Part shown: positions 34,471-43,724 of the stretch, one piece after another | How positions within the stretch are numbered: the first letter of the stretch is position 1 | How the letters are laid out: every line of letters starts with the position of its first letter | Assembly (NCBI RefSeq): GCF_014357575.1 | Contig: NZ_JACONW010000020.1 | Span: 1 to 53,565 of the forward strand | From: Pseudomonas folii | GTDB lineage: Bacteria > Pseudomonadota > Gammaproteobacteria > Pseudomonadales > Pseudomonadaceae | DNA: 53,565 bases | Direction of reading: 5' to 3' | The notes under the pieces: model-generated | What the model saw: the letters and a program-made list of their open reading frames with translations, nothing else | What the model was told of the DNA's origin: nothing | Database searches by the model: none | Program-made: the position numbers and the translations under genes

Positions 34471-35066
34471 GTGTCGATGACAGCTACTTCGAACAACTTT
34501 TTCAGGAAAGTGACGACCCATGGGCTTTCAAGAAACGCTGGTACGAACGCCGCAAGCGTGCGTTGACTCTGGCGGCCCTGCCCCGTGAGCGTTACGCATC
34601 AGTATTTGAGCCTGGCTGCGCCAATGGTGAACTCAGCGCGGACCTGGCCACCCGCTGCGATCGATTACTGGTGTGCGATACCAGCCGTTCGGCGGTTGAA
34701 CTGGCACGTCAGCGGCTGGCAACGTTCACACACGTTGAGGTCATGCACGGACGTCTGCCTGAGCAATGGCCAGACGCCCGGTTTGATCTGATTGTGTTCA
34801 GCGAACTGGGTTATTACCTGGACGAGCAGGACCTGAATCGCTGGATTGATCGTGCACTGGCATCCCTGACAGATGAAGGGCAAATACTCGCCTGCCACTG
34901 GCGACCGCAGATTGAAGGCTGCCCGCTGGATGCTGAAAAGGTTCACGCAATCCTCGCGGCACGTTTGAACATGCCACGGATTTTCAGCCATGACGAAGCG
35001 GATTTTTTCCTCGACGTCTGGAGCCGTGATGAAAGATCAGTCGCAGAAAGGGAGAAACTACGATGA
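34467..35066 (+). CDS. NodS-like SAM-dependent methyltransferase
   Basis: A 199-residue class I methyltransferase. SAM motif I is VFEPGCANGELSADL (residues 47-61), followed by LLVCDTSRSAVELAR (acidic residue binding the ribose) and FDLIVFSELGYYLDE (motif IV). The start region YFEQLFQESDDPWAFKKRWY is shared with NodS-type enzymes, which N-methylate a deacetylated aminosugar in Nod-factor synthesis. That combination, a deacetylase followed by a NodS-like methyltransferase, is the striking analogy here. The start is a GTG overlapping the previous stop (GTGA); the stop overlaps the next start. Confidence 0.92.
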   Translation: MSVDDSYFEQLFQESDDPWAFKKRWYERRKRALTLAALPRERYASVFEPGCANGELSADLATRCDRLLVCDTSRSAVELARQRLATFTHVEVMHGRLPEQWPDARFDLIVFSELGYYLDEQDLNRWIDRALASLTDEGQILACHWRPQIEGCPLDAEKVHAILAARLNMPRIFSHDEADFFLDVWSRDERSVAEREKLR

Positions 35067-35725
35067 TTGGCGTGCTCATACCGGTTCACAACGAAGAACT
35101 GCTGCTCGGCCAGTGCCTTGAAACCCTGTTGAAGGCGGGCAAACATCCCGCACTGGCCGCCGAGCAGGTTGTCATTCTCGTGGTGCTGGACAGTTGCACC
35201 GACGCTTCGGCGAGCATAGCGCGGCAGTATGGCGTGAGTGCTCTTGAGGTCAACGTACGTAACGTGGGTCAGGCACGGGCTGCAGGCGCTGCGCTGCTAC
35301 TGGAACAGGGTGCCCGCTGGATTGCCTGCACCGATGGCGACAGCACCGTGGCCGAGGACTGGCTGGTGGAACAACTGGCGCTTGATGCCGATGCAGTCTG
35401 CGGAACAGTAACGCCCGGGGTCTGGCAAGACGGGATTCCGGTTGAAGCGCAGATTCGCTATCAACAGCACTATCAGCATCGCGACGGTCATCGCCACATC
35501 CACGGAGCCAACATGGGCATCAGCGCGGCGGCTTATCGCCTGGCAGGCGGCTTTCCGCCGCTGGCTTGCCATGAAGACGTCCAGTTGATTCGACAACTGG
35601 AATTGAATGGCGCACGTATCGCCTGGAGTTGCCGTCCTCGCGTTACCACCAGCACCCGGCTGGAAGCACGGGCAGTGGGTGGATTTGCCGACTTCCTGCG
35701 CTCGCTGACGGCTACAACCGGCTGA
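35063..35725 (+). CDS. Family 2 glycosyltransferase
   Basis: A 220-residue GT-A fold transferase without membrane segments. It has IGVLIPVHNEELLLGQCLET at the start, the metal/nucleotide-binding DGDS at 91-94 (IACTDGDSTVAEDW), HGANMGISAAAY at about 147-158 and the catalytic-acid region CHEDVQLIRQLE. Donor and acceptor unknown. It is the last gene of the run, starts in an ATGA overlap and ends three bases before the stop of the convergent hydrolase gene. With the three preceding genes it could build an N-modified glycoside. Confidence 0.93.
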   Translation: MIGVLIPVHNEELLLGQCLETLLKAGKHPALAAEQVVILVVLDSCTDASASIARQYGVSALEVNVRNVGQARAAGAALLLEQGARWIACTDGDSTVAEDWLVEQLALDADAVCGTVTPGVWQDGIPVEAQIRYQQHYQHRDGHRHIHGANMGISAAAYRLAGGFPPLACHEDVQLIRQLELNGARIAWSCRPRVTTSTRLEARAVGGFADFLRSLTATTG

Positions 35726-35728
35726 TCA

Positions 35729-36775
35729 TCAGGGTTGCTCATGATGGGCAGTTTGCATTCCGCCACTGCCCAACTCAGGCATGCCCAGGGCATTCTCGAA
35801 AAAACGCACGGCTTCAGCACTCAGGTTGCGATGAATATCTTCCCGGTCGACACCTTCACGGTCGTTACACATGACCGGTGAAGTGGCCCTCAGCTCATCG
35901 CTGCAGGGAGCCATAAACACGAAATGCCCTGCCCCCGCCAATAACTTGTAATCCGGCGTCTGCGGCAACTTGCGCGCCAGCGCTTCGGCATTCTGGTCCA
36001 CGGCTAGCAGTTCATCCCCGTCACCGCTGTACAGCAATACCGGGACATGCACATCCGCCAGGGTATGACGGCCAAACATCAGCGTCAGCGGAGCCATCAA
36101 CATCAGTGCGCCAACCCTGGGATCAGCTTGTGCATGCAGATCATCACGATCCAGCAGCAATTCGCCTCCGGTCTTGCAGGCATCCCGATCATCCGGGCGC
36201 TTGGTGCAATAGGTTTTGAGGCGTTGAAGATCAGGTTCTGCACCGGCCAGGATCAAGGCAGTTTCGCCACCAGCTGAATATCCAATCACGCCCACTTGGT
36301 CGGCGCGGATATAGGGTGCCAGCGTCGGGTCAAGTAACGCAGTGCTGATAGCTTCGGAAATTTGCAGCGGTCGTCCATACAGGTTGCTGACGCTGCCTAG
36401 TCGGCTGTGATCAACATTGTTATCACCGGGGTGAATCACCGCGACCACGACAAAACCTCGCCTCGCCAACGAAGTCGCCAGGTCATGCAGCGCGAGCGGA
36501 GTACCGGTATTGCCATGGGAAAGCAGCACCAGCGGGAAACGTCCGAGGGCAATCGGCGCTTCTAGCGTTGCATCAACGATATAGCCTTGAATAGTGCTGG
36601 ACTGCTCTGCGGCCGTAGAGGGATAAAAGGCGATGGCCTCCATTGGCTGGGAGTCCAGTGGATCCGGGAAGCTGAGGCGGTGGTAGCCGACACTCCAGTC
36701 GTCGTCGGCCAACGCCTGCACCGAAATCAGGCTCTGGGTCAGGCACACCAGCAATAGTGCACAGATACGTACCAT
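35729..36775 (-). CDS. Secreted alpha/beta hydrolase (dienelactone-hydrolase/PAF-acetylhydrolase-like)
   Basis: A 348-residue exported hydrolase. The signal peptide covers residues 1-23 (MVRICALLLVCLTQ ... ALA). The oxyanion region is LVLLSHGNTG (83-91), the nucleophile S167 in VIGYSAGGE, acid and base are probably in LYSGDGDELLAVDQN and AGAGHFVFMAP. Extra cysteines (YCTKRPDDRDACK) suggest disulfides in the periplasm. The start at 36775 is chosen because it begins the signal peptide; 32 upstream residues are not signal-like. Substrate unknown; esterase or lipase activity is likely. Confidence 0.85.
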   Translation of the reverse strand: MVRICALLLVCLTQSLISVQALADDDWSVGYHRLSFPDPLDSQPMEAIAFYPSTAAEQSSTIQGYIVDATLEAPIALGRFPLVLLSHGNTGTPLALHDLATSLARRGFVVVAVIHPGDNNVDHSRLGSVSNLYGRPLQISEAISTALLDPTLAPYIRADQVGVIGYSAGGETALILAGAEPDLQRLKTYCTKRPDDRDACKTGGELLLDRDDLHAQADPRVGALMLMAPLTLMFGRHTLADVHVPVLLYSGDGDELLAVDQNAEALARKLPQTPDYKLLAGAGHFVFMAPCSDELRATSPVMCNDREGVDREDIHRNLSAEAVRFFENALGMPELGSGGMQTAHHEQP

Positions 36776-37011
36776 CGTGCGATCCAACCTATACAGGTCC
36801 GAAAGAATCCATCCAGCGGTATTAACCGGTCTGGAGCGAGCCTCATGCTCTGCCACGAACTCCGGTAACAACTGCTTACAGGTATCAGAGTCGCGGCTTT
36901 TAAATTAGTGCACAACATGGGCCAAAAATTGGCAGGAAGTTTACGGTCGACTCATGCCTGTACCGACGCGCGACTTTACAACTGCTCATTGACACACCTC
37001 CATCTCCAGGC

Positions 37012-37025
37012 TTACGTTAACGTAA
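37012..37025. promoter_or_regulatory. LiuR-like operator upstream of liuA
   Basis: The perfect 14-base dyad TTACGTTAACGTAA, extended as CTTACGTTAACGTAAAG, lies 45 bases before the liuA start. It resembles the dyads described for LiuR, the MerR-family regulator of leucine/isovalerate genes, as far as I recall the consensus. A TTGACA at 36989-36994 could be a -35 element. No liuR gene is in the window. Confidence 0.6.
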
Positions 37026-37069
37026 AGGTCATAGCGACTCTTCCAAAAAAATAACAAGGAACGCTAACC

Positions 37070-38233
37070 ATGAGTTACCCCAGCCTGAACTTCGCTCTGG
37101 GCGAAACCATTGATATCTTGCGCGACCAGGTGCAATCGTTTGTCGCTGCGGAAATCGCCCCACGTGCTGCGCAGATTGATAAAGACAATCTCTTTCCCGC
37201 TGACTTGTGGCGCAAGTTTGGCGACATGGGTCTGCTGGGGATTACGGTTGCTGAAGAGTACGGCGGCGCTGGACTCAGTTATCTCGCCCACGTCGTGGTC
37301 ATGGAGGAAATCAGTCGCGGTTCTGCTTCTGTTGCGCTGTCTTACGGCGCGCATTCGAATCTGTGCGTGAATCAGATCAATCGCAACGGCACTGCCGCGC
37401 AGAAGGAGAAGTACCTGCCCTCCCTCATCAGCGGTGAACATGTCGGGGCGCTGGCCATGAGCGAACCCAACGCCGGTTCTGACGTGGTTTCGATGAAGCT
37501 GCGGGCCGAAAAACGCGGCGACCGCTTTGTCCTTAATGGCAGCAAGACCTGGATCACCAACGGTCCGGATGCCAATACCTATGTGATCTACGCCAAGACC
37601 GACCTCCAGAAAGCTGCCCATGGCATCAGCGCGTTTATCGTCGAGCGGGACTGGAAAGGTTTTTCCCGAGGCAACAAATTCGACAAGTTGGGTATGCGCG
37701 GTTCGAACACCTGCGAACTGTTCTTTGACGACGTGGAAGTTCCGGAGGAAAACCTGCTGGGCGTGCTGAATGGTGGCGTGAAAGTTTTAATGAGCGGGCT
37801 GGACTACGAACGGGTCGTGCTGTCCGGTGGCCCAACCGGGATCATGCAGGCCTGCATGGACGTGGTCGTACCCTACATCCATGACCGTAAACAGTTCGGC
37901 CAGAGCATCGGCGAATTTCAGTTGATTCAAGGCAAGATCGCCGACATGTACACCCAGCTCAACGCCAGCCGCGCTTACCTGTATGCCGTGGCTCAAGCCT
38001 GCGAACGTGGCGAAACCACGCGCAAGGACGCTGCCGGGGTCATCCTCTACAGCGCCGAGCGGGCAACGCAGATGGCCCTGGAAACGATCCAGATTCTGGG
38101 CGGTAACGGCTACATCAACGAATTCCCGGCCGGACGACTGCTGCGCGACGCCAAGCTTTACGAAATCGGCGCGGGCACCAGTGAAATCCGGCGGATGTTG
38201 ATTGGGCGGGAATTGTTTAATGAGTCCCGATGA
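37070..38233 (+). CDS. liuA: Isovaleryl-CoA dehydrogenase
   Basis: A 387-residue flavoenzyme that oxidises isovaleryl-CoA to 3-methylcrotonyl-CoA in leucine degradation. The catalytic base is predicted as E247 in [15 protein letters not shown], the position specific to isovaleryl-CoA dehydrogenases. Other motifs are [16 protein letters not shown] (FAD/substrate), [13 protein letters not shown] and [26 protein letters not shown] ribosome-binding site. First gene of the liu cluster; a REPIN separates it from liuB. Confidence 0.95.
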   Translation: MSYPSLNFALGETIDILRDQVQSFVAAEIAPRAAQIDKDNLFPADLWRKFGDMGLLGITVAEEYGGAGLSYLAHVVVMEEISRGSASVALSYGAHSNLCVNQINRNGTAAQKEKYLPSLISGEHVGALAMSEPNAGSDVVSMKLRAEKRGDRFVLNGSKTWITNGPDANTYVIYAKTDLQKAAHGISAFIVERDWKGFSRGNKFDKLGMRGSNTCELFFDDVEVPEENLLGVLNGGVKVLMSGLDYERVVLSGGPTGIMQACMDVVVPYIHDRKQFGQSIGEFQLIQGKIADMYTQLNASRAYLYAVAQACERGETTRKDAAGVILYSAERATQMALETIQILGGNGYINEFPAGRLLRDAKLYEIGAGTSEIRRMLIGRELFNESR

Positions 38234-38288
38234 TTGCTGGCGCGCGATAAACAACAAAGTGTTGCTTCTCGCCACCGCGGCTCATGTA

Positions 38289-38419
38289 TCGCGGGCAAGC
38301 ACCGCTCCCACAAGGGATCGCATTTCAGTTCGAATTGATAAGCGCTCTCGCAGATATCGCCCCTCAGAACCGCTTGAAGTGGAATGAGATTAAATGTGGA
38401 AGCGGTGCTTGCCCGCGAT
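38289..38419. repeat. REPIN between liuA and liuB
   Basis: Left half TCGCGGGCAAGCACCGCTCC-CACAA (38289-38313) and right half TGTGGAAGCGGTGCTTGCCC-GCGA (38395-38418) form a near-perfect inverted pair with about 80 bases between. It sits inside the liu operon 55 bases past liuA, where the folded RNA could stabilise or segment the mRNA. Confidence 0.9.
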
Positions 38420-38485
38420 GCAGGAGACGAAAGTGGCAGACGCACCGCGGAATCTTTTATAGCGCGCAAAAAAACCGGAGTAGCC

Positions 38486-40093
38486 ATGACCACCCTCCAG
38501 ACCCGCATCAACACCCGCTCCGCCGAATTCGCCACCAACAGCGCTACCTTGCTTGAACAGGTCCACGCACTGCGTAACCTGCTTGCGAACATTCAGCAAG
38601 GTGGCGGACCGAAAGCCCAGGAGCGCCACACCTCTCGGGGCAAATTACTGCCACGGGACCGCATCAATCGCCTGCTCGACAGCGGTTCGCCGTTTCTTGA
38701 AATCGGTCAGCTGGCTGCTTTGAAAGTGTATGAGGAAGACGTGCCTGCCGCCGGAGTGATTGCCGGGATTGGCCGCGTCGAAGGCGTGGAATGCATGATT
38801 ATCGCCAACGACGCCACAGTCAAAGGCGGTTCGTATTACCCGCTCACGGTCAAAAAGCATCTGCGGGCACAGACCATTGCCCAGCAGAACCGCCTGCCGT
38901 GCATTTACCTGGTGGATTCCGGCGGTGCCAATCTGCCGCGTCAGGATGAAGTGTTTCCGGATCGCGAGCACTTCGGACGGATTTTCTTCAATCAGGCCAA
39001 CATGAGTGCGCAAGGCATCCCGCAGATCGCCGTTGTGATGGGCTCCTGCACCGCAGGTGGCGCTTATGTACCCGCCATGGCAGACGAAGCGATCATGGTT
39101 CGTCAACAGGCAACCATCTTTCTCGCCGGGCCCCCTCTGGTCAAGGCAGCGACAGGCGAAGTGGTCAGCGCTGAAGACCTGGGAGGTGCAGATGTGCATT
39201 GCCGGACCTCAGGGGTTGCCGACCACTACGCCGACAATGACGAACATGCTCTGGAGCTGGCACGCCGCAGTATCGCCAATCTGAACTGGCGCAAACTCGG
39301 CACCTTGAATAGCGAAGCCCCCATTGCCCCGCTGTATGCGGCTGACGAACTGTACGGCGTGATTCCCGCCGACGCCAAGCAGCCTTTTGATGTTCGCGAA
39401 GTGATCGCCCGGCTAGTGGATGGCTCGCTGTTCGACGAATTCAAGGCACTGTTCGGCACCACACTGGTGTGCGGCTTCGCGAGGCTGCACGGCTATCCCG
39501 TGGCGATCCTCGCCAATAACGGCATTCTGTTCGCCGAAGCGGCGCAAAAAGGAGCGCATTTCATCGAGCTGGCCTGCCAGCGCGGAATTCCGCTGCTGTT
39601 TCTGCAGAACATCACTGGCTTCATGGTCGGACAGAAATACGAGGCAGGCGGCATCGCCAAACACGGAGCCAAACTGGTAACAGCAGTGGCCTGCGCCAAA
39701 GTGCCGAAATTCACCGTGATCATTGGCGGCAGCTTTGGTGCGGGCAATTACGGTATGTGCGGTCGTGCCTACGATCCTCGCTTCCTGTGGATGTGGCCCA
39801 ATGCGCGGATCGGCGTTATGGGTGGCGAGCAGGCGGCGGGCGTGCTGGTCCAGGTCAAACGGGAACAGGCCGAGCGCAGCGGCGAGCCGTTCAGTGCCCG
39901 CGAGGAAGCAGCCATCAAACAGCCGATCCTCGACCAATACGAACACCAGGGGCATCCGTATTACTCCAGCGCCCGGCTATGGGACGACGGCGTGATCGAT
40001 CCAGCACAAACCCGGGACATTCTCGGCCTCGCCCTCTCCGCCTCTCTGAATGCGCCTATCGAGCCGACGACCTTCGGTCTGTTCCGCATGTGA
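38486..40093 (+). CDS. liuB: Methylcrotonyl-CoA carboxylase, carboxyltransferase (beta) subunit
   Basis: A 535-residue carboxyltransferase that moves CO2 from carboxybiotin on LiuD to 3-methylcrotonyl-CoA. Two crotonase-like halves are visible: [20 protein letters not shown] with [18 protein letters not shown], and [20 protein letters not shown] with [19 protein letters not shown]. The length is typical of MCCase beta. The start at 38486 has GGAG five bases upstream; the preceding in-frame codons lie in the REPIN. Partner of LiuD in the same operon. Confidence 0.95.
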   Translation: MTTLQTRINTRSAEFATNSATLLEQVHALRNLLANIQQGGGPKAQERHTSRGKLLPRDRINRLLDSGSPFLEIGQLAALKVYEEDVPAAGVIAGIGRVEGVECMIIANDATVKGGSYYPLTVKKHLRAQTIAQQNRLPCIYLVDSGGANLPRQDEVFPDREHFGRIFFNQANMSAQGIPQIAVVMGSCTAGGAYVPAMADEAIMVRQQATIFLAGPPLVKAATGEVVSAEDLGGADVHCRTSGVADHYADNDEHALELARRSIANLNWRKLGTLNSEAPIAPLYAADELYGVIPADAKQPFDVREVIARLVDGSLFDEFKALFGTTLVCGFARLHGYPVAILANNGILFAEAAQKGAHFIELACQRGIPLLFLQNITGFMVGQKYEAGGIAKHGAKLVTAVACAKVPKFTVIIGGSFGAGNYGMCGRAYDPRFLWMWPNARIGVMGGEQAAGVLVQVKREQAERSGEPFSAREEAAIKQPILDQYEHQGHPYYSSARLWDDGVIDPAQTRDILGLALSASLNAPIEPTTFGLFRM

Positions 40094-40106
40094 TCAGGAA
40101 ACGCTC

Positions 40107-40922
40107 ATGACTGACTTTCAAACCGTAGAACTGCTGCGTGACCCACAGGGCTACGCCACGCTCTGGCTGAACCGGCCCGAGAAAAACAACGCGTTCAATG
40201 CACAAATGATCCGCGAGCTGATCCTTGCGCTGGATGCGGTTCAGGCTGATGCCGGTTTGCGCTTCCTGCTGATACGCGGCCGCGGCAAGCACTTCAGTGC
40301 AGGGGCGGACCTGGCCTGGATGCAGCAAGCAGCCGATCTGGACTACAACACCAATCTTGATGATGCCCGCGAACTGGCCGAGCTGATGTACAACCTCGCC
40401 AAACTGAAGATTCCGACATTGGCAGTGGTACAAGGCGCTGCGTTCGGGGGCGCACTGGGTCTGATCAGTTGCTGTGACATGGCAATAGGCGCCACAAACG
40501 CGCAGTTTTGTCTGTCCGAGGTGCGCATCGGCCTGGCACCCGCAGTGATCAGCCCGTTTGTGGTTCAAGCCATCGGCGAGCGCACAGCCCGCCGCTACGC
40601 GCTGACAGCCGAGCGATTTGACGGTGTGCGCGCCCGGGAAATCGACCTGATTGCCGAGTGTTATCCGCCGCAGGAGCTGGAGCGACAGGTGCAGGCCTGG
40701 ATCGGTAATCTGCTACTGAACAGCCCTCAGGCCATGCGTGCCAGCAAGGATTTGCTGCGCGAAGTGGGCAACGGAGCACTGACACCGGCCCTGCGTCGCT
40801 ATAGCGAAAATGCCATCGCCCGAATTCGCACCAGCCCGGAAGGCCAGGAAGGTCTGCGCGCTTTTCTGGACAAGCGCCCACCCACCTGGCAGACCGAGCA
40901 GCCCAAGGAGCCACGCCCATGA
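40107..40922 (+). CDS. liuC: Methylglutaconyl-CoA hydratase (enoyl-CoA hydratase family)
   Basis: A 271-residue crotonase-family protein hydrating 3-methylglutaconyl-CoA to HMG-CoA. The oxyanion-hole parts are KHFSAGADLAWM and AAFGGALGLISCCDMAIGA; the latter supplies the usual glycines and a position for the catalytic Glu in QFCLSEVRIGLAPAVIS. Specificity is taken from operon position. It begins 13 bases after liuB with an AGGAAAC ribosome-binding site and overlaps liuD by four bases. Confidence 0.92.
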   Translation: MTDFQTVELLRDPQGYATLWLNRPEKNNAFNAQMIRELILALDAVQADAGLRFLLIRGRGKHFSAGADLAWMQQAADLDYNTNLDDARELAELMYNLAKLKIPTLAVVQGAAFGGALGLISCCDMAIGATNAQFCLSEVRIGLAPAVISPFVVQAIGERTARRYALTAERFDGVRAREIDLIAECYPPQELERQVQAWIGNLLLNSPQAMRASKDLLREVGNGALTPALRRYSENAIARIRTSPEGQEGLRAFLDKRPPTWQTEQPKEPRP

Positions 40923-42880
40923 GCGCCCCGACCCTGACCACCGTCTTGATCGCCAACCGTGGCGAAATTGCCTGCCGCATCATGCGCACCGCGAAAAACC
41001 TGGGGCTGACCACGGTCGCCGTTCACAGCGAAACAGACAAAAACGCGCGCCATACCCGCGAAGCAGACATCAAGGTCAATCTGGGTGGCAGCAAAGCCGC
41101 CGACAGCTACCTGCAGATTTCCAGACTGATCGCCGCAGCACTTGCCAGTGGCGCTCAGGCTATCCATCCGGGTTATGGCTTTCTTTCAGAAAATGCCGAA
41201 TTTGCCCGGGCCGTTGAGAGCGCTGGCCTGATTTTCCTCGGCCCGCCCGCCTCGGCCATTGGTGCCATGGGCAGCAAGTCCGCGGCCAAATCGTTGATGG
41301 AACAGGCAGGCGTGCCGTTGGTGCCGGGCTACCACGGCGAGGCTCAGGATCTGGCGACCTTTCGCGACGCAGCCGAGCGGATTGGTTACCCGGTACTGCT
41401 GAAGGCCACTGCAGGCGGTGGCGGCAAAGGTATGAAGATTGTCGAGCGCGTCGAAGACCTGGCCGATGCACTGGCTTCGGCACAGCGAGAAGCCGCGTCA
41501 TCGTTTGGCGACTCACGCATGCTGGTCGAGAAATACCTGCTCAAGCCTCGCCATGTGGAGATTCAGGTATTCGCTGATCAGCACGGTCATTGCCTGTATC
41601 TCAATGAACGCGACTGCTCGATCCAGCGTCGTCATCAGAAAGTCGTCGAAGAAGCGCCCGCGCCGGGCCTGAGTCAGCAGTTACGCAAGTCCATGGGCGA
41701 AGCCGCAGTTAAAGCTGCGCAGAGCATTGGTTATGTCGGCGCGGGGACTGTGGAGTTTCTGCTGGATGCCCGGGGCGAGTTTTTCTTCATGGAGATGAAC
41801 ACCCGCCTGCAGGTTGAACATCCTGTGACCGAAGCCATCACCGGTCTGGACCTAGTGGAATGGCAATTGCGAGTCGCACAAGGCCAGGAACTGCCGATGA
41901 CTCAGGAGCAAGTGCCCTTGCTGGGCCACGCCATCGAAGTGCGGTTGTACGCTGAAGATCCAGACAATGAATTCCTGCCCGCTACCGGGACGCTGGCGCT
42001 TTATCGCGAAAGCTCGCCGGGCGCAGGGCGCAGAGTCGACAGTGGCGTGGCGCAGGGCGACAGCATCTCACCGTTGTACGACCCCATGCTCGGCAAGCTG
42101 ATTGCCTGGGGGGAAGACCGTGAGCAGGCGCGCTTGCGGCTACTGGCGATGCTCGATGAGTTCGTTGTAGGTGGAGTCAAAACCAACCTGCCGTTTCTGC
42201 GGCGGATCATCGCCCATCCAGCGTTTGCGGCAGCCGAGCTGGATACCGATTTCATTCCGCGTCATCAGACGCAACTTTTACCGCCGACTACGACATTGTC
42301 GGACGAGTTCTGGCAGGCGGCCGCTGCGGCATTCAGCCAGAGCGAGCCTCCTCGCGTGCGTCGCGATGATCCCCGGTCGCCCTGGTCTTCGATGAACGGA
42401 ATGCGCTCTGGTATGCCCAGCGAAGTGGTTTTGCATCTGACCTGCGATGGTCAGGAGCAAGTCATCAAACTGTGCGACGACAGCGCCGGCTCGTTTCAAT
42501 TGATTGGCGACCAGTTGCTGATTGAGCAAAACGGCCTGCGTCAGCAACACCTGGCGCTGCGTCGCGATGACACCCTGTACCTGAAATGGGCCGGTGACCT
42601 GCACGCAGTCAGACGCTTTGACCCAATTACCGCAGCAGACGCCAGCCAGGCCCCTCAATGCGGACTCACCGCCCCTATGAATGGCAGCATCGTGCGGGTT
42701 CTGGTTGAAGTCGGCCAGAACGTCGAAGCCGGAACGCTTCTGGTGGTACTGGAAGCAATGAAAATGGAACACAGCATCCGTGCTGACAAGGCTGGAACCT
42801 TGACTGGCGTGCATTGCAGCGAAGGAGAGATGGTCAGCGAGGGTGCGGTGCTGGTGGAGATTGAAGCGCAGGTTGAATGA
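40919..42880 (+). CDS. liuD: Methylcrotonyl-CoA carboxylase, biotin-carrying (alpha) subunit
   Basis: A 653-residue protein combining biotin carboxylase (1 to about 450; VLIANRGEIACRIMRTAKNL, KATAGGGGKGMKIV, EMNTRLQVEHPVTEAITG) with a linker and a C-terminal biotinyl domain in which K615 of LEAMKMEHS carries biotin. It makes carboxybiotin for LiuB. It starts at an ATGA overlap with liuC. LiuE (HMG-CoA lyase), which normally follows, is absent; instead a perfect 25-base inverted repeat begins four bases past the stop. Confidence 0.95.
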   Translation: MSAPTLTTVLIANRGEIACRIMRTAKNLGLTTVAVHSETDKNARHTREADIKVNLGGSKAADSYLQISRLIAAALASGAQAIHPGYGFLSENAEFARAVESAGLIFLGPPASAIGAMGSKSAAKSLMEQAGVPLVPGYHGEAQDLATFRDAAERIGYPVLLKATAGGGGKGMKIVERVEDLADALASAQREAASSFGDSRMLVEKYLLKPRHVEIQVFADQHGHCLYLNERDCSIQRRHQKVVEEAPAPGLSQQLRKSMGEAAVKAAQSIGYVGAGTVEFLLDARGEFFFMEMNTRLQVEHPVTEAITGLDLVEWQLRVAQGQELPMTQEQVPLLGHAIEVRLYAEDPDNEFLPATGTLALYRESSPGAGRRVDSGVAQGDSISPLYDPMLGKLIAWGEDREQARLRLLAMLDEFVVGGVKTNLPFLRRIIAHPAFAAAELDTDFIPRHQTQLLPPTTTLSDEFWQAAAAAFSQSEPPRVRRDDPRSPWSSMNGMRSGMPSEVVLHLTCDGQEQVIKLCDDSAGSFQLIGDQLLIEQNGLRQQHLALRRDDTLYLKWAGDLHAVRRFDPITAADASQAPQCGLTAPMNGSIVRVLVEVGQNVEAGTLLVVLEAMKMEHSIRADKAGTLTGVHCSEGEMVSEGAVLVEIEAQVE

Positions 42881-42883
42881 CGA

Positions 42884-42975
42884 CGTGGGACCGGCTTTAG
42901 CCGGGAAGGCGTTATTTCTGAAGACCTATCCTTATTGACCCTGACGGCCTCTTCCCGGCTAAAGCCGGTCCCACG
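42884..42975. repeat. Perfect 25-base inverted repeat after liuD
   Basis: Arms at 42884-42908 and 42951-42975 are exact reverse complements (CGTGGGACCGGCTTTAGCCG followed by GGAAG, and the complement), 42 bases apart. The arm core GGGACCGGCTTTAGCCGGGA is itself a hairpin, so this is a second REP sequence class distinct from the GCTTGCCCGCGA class nearby. It may end or stabilise the liu transcript, though no T-tract follows. Confidence 0.88.
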
Positions 42976-43000
42976 ACATCACTTCCAGTATTGTCTAGAA

Positions 43001-43676
43001 CCTGTGGGAGCCGGGCTTGCCCGCGATAAGAGCAACCCGATTCACCTGAAACACCACAGCGTCTGCATCGCGGGCAAGCCCTGCTCCCACATACAATGCG
43101 ATCTCCTGCCAAAGCATTGTTGAACTGCACGATTGACTTCAGAACAGCAAAGCAAGACTGACAACACGCTATCGCGCAGACAGCACATAACCCTGTGGGG
43201 GCCGGGCTTGCCCGCGATAAGAGCAACCCGATTCACCTGAAACACCACAGCGTCTGCATCGCGGGCAAGCTCTGCTCCCACATACAATGCGATCTCCTGC
43301 CAAAGCATTGTTGAACTGCACGACTGACTTCAGAACAGCAAAGCAAGACTGACAACACGCTATCGCGCAGACAGCACATACCCTTGTGGGAGCCGGGCTT
43401 GCCCGCGATAAGAGCAACCCGGTTCACCTGAAACACCACAGCGTCTGCATCGCGGGCAAGCTCTGCTCCCACATACAATGCAATCTCCTGCCAAAGCATT
43501 GTTGAACTGCACGACTGACTTCAGAACAGCAAAGCAAGACTGACAACATGCTATCGCACAGACGGCACATAACCCTGTGGGAGCCGGGCTCGCCCGCGAT
43601 TGGAGCAACCCGGTTCACCTGAAAAAACACGGCGTCTGCATCGCGGGCAAGCCCTGCTCCCACAGGTAATGCGAAG
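43001..43676. repeat. Tandem array of REPINs, period 191 bp, 3.5 copies
   Basis: Copies begin at 43001, 43192, 43383 and 43574, exactly 191 bases apart. Each copy has a REPIN of about 91 bases (CCTGTGGGAGCCGGGCTTGC-CCGCGAT at left, ATCGCGGGCAAG-CCTGCTCCCACA at right) and a spacer of about 100 bases (CAAAGCATTGTTGAACTGCA, AGCAAGACTGACAACACGCT). The fourth copy has the REPIN only. Copies are nearly identical, with the fourth most diverged, pointing to recent unequal duplication. Minus-strand open frames across the array are by-products of the repeat. Confidence 0.95.
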
Positions 43677-43724
43677 CAGTTCTGTCCCGCGACATCCAGT
43701 CTGTAACCAGAGATCAATAAAGAC

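Noticed and set aside
42912..43717. Series of overlapping minus-strand frames of 80-100 codons with near-identical products
   Set aside because: They are the 191-bp REPIN array translated repeatedly; the apparent conservation is that of the DNA repeat.
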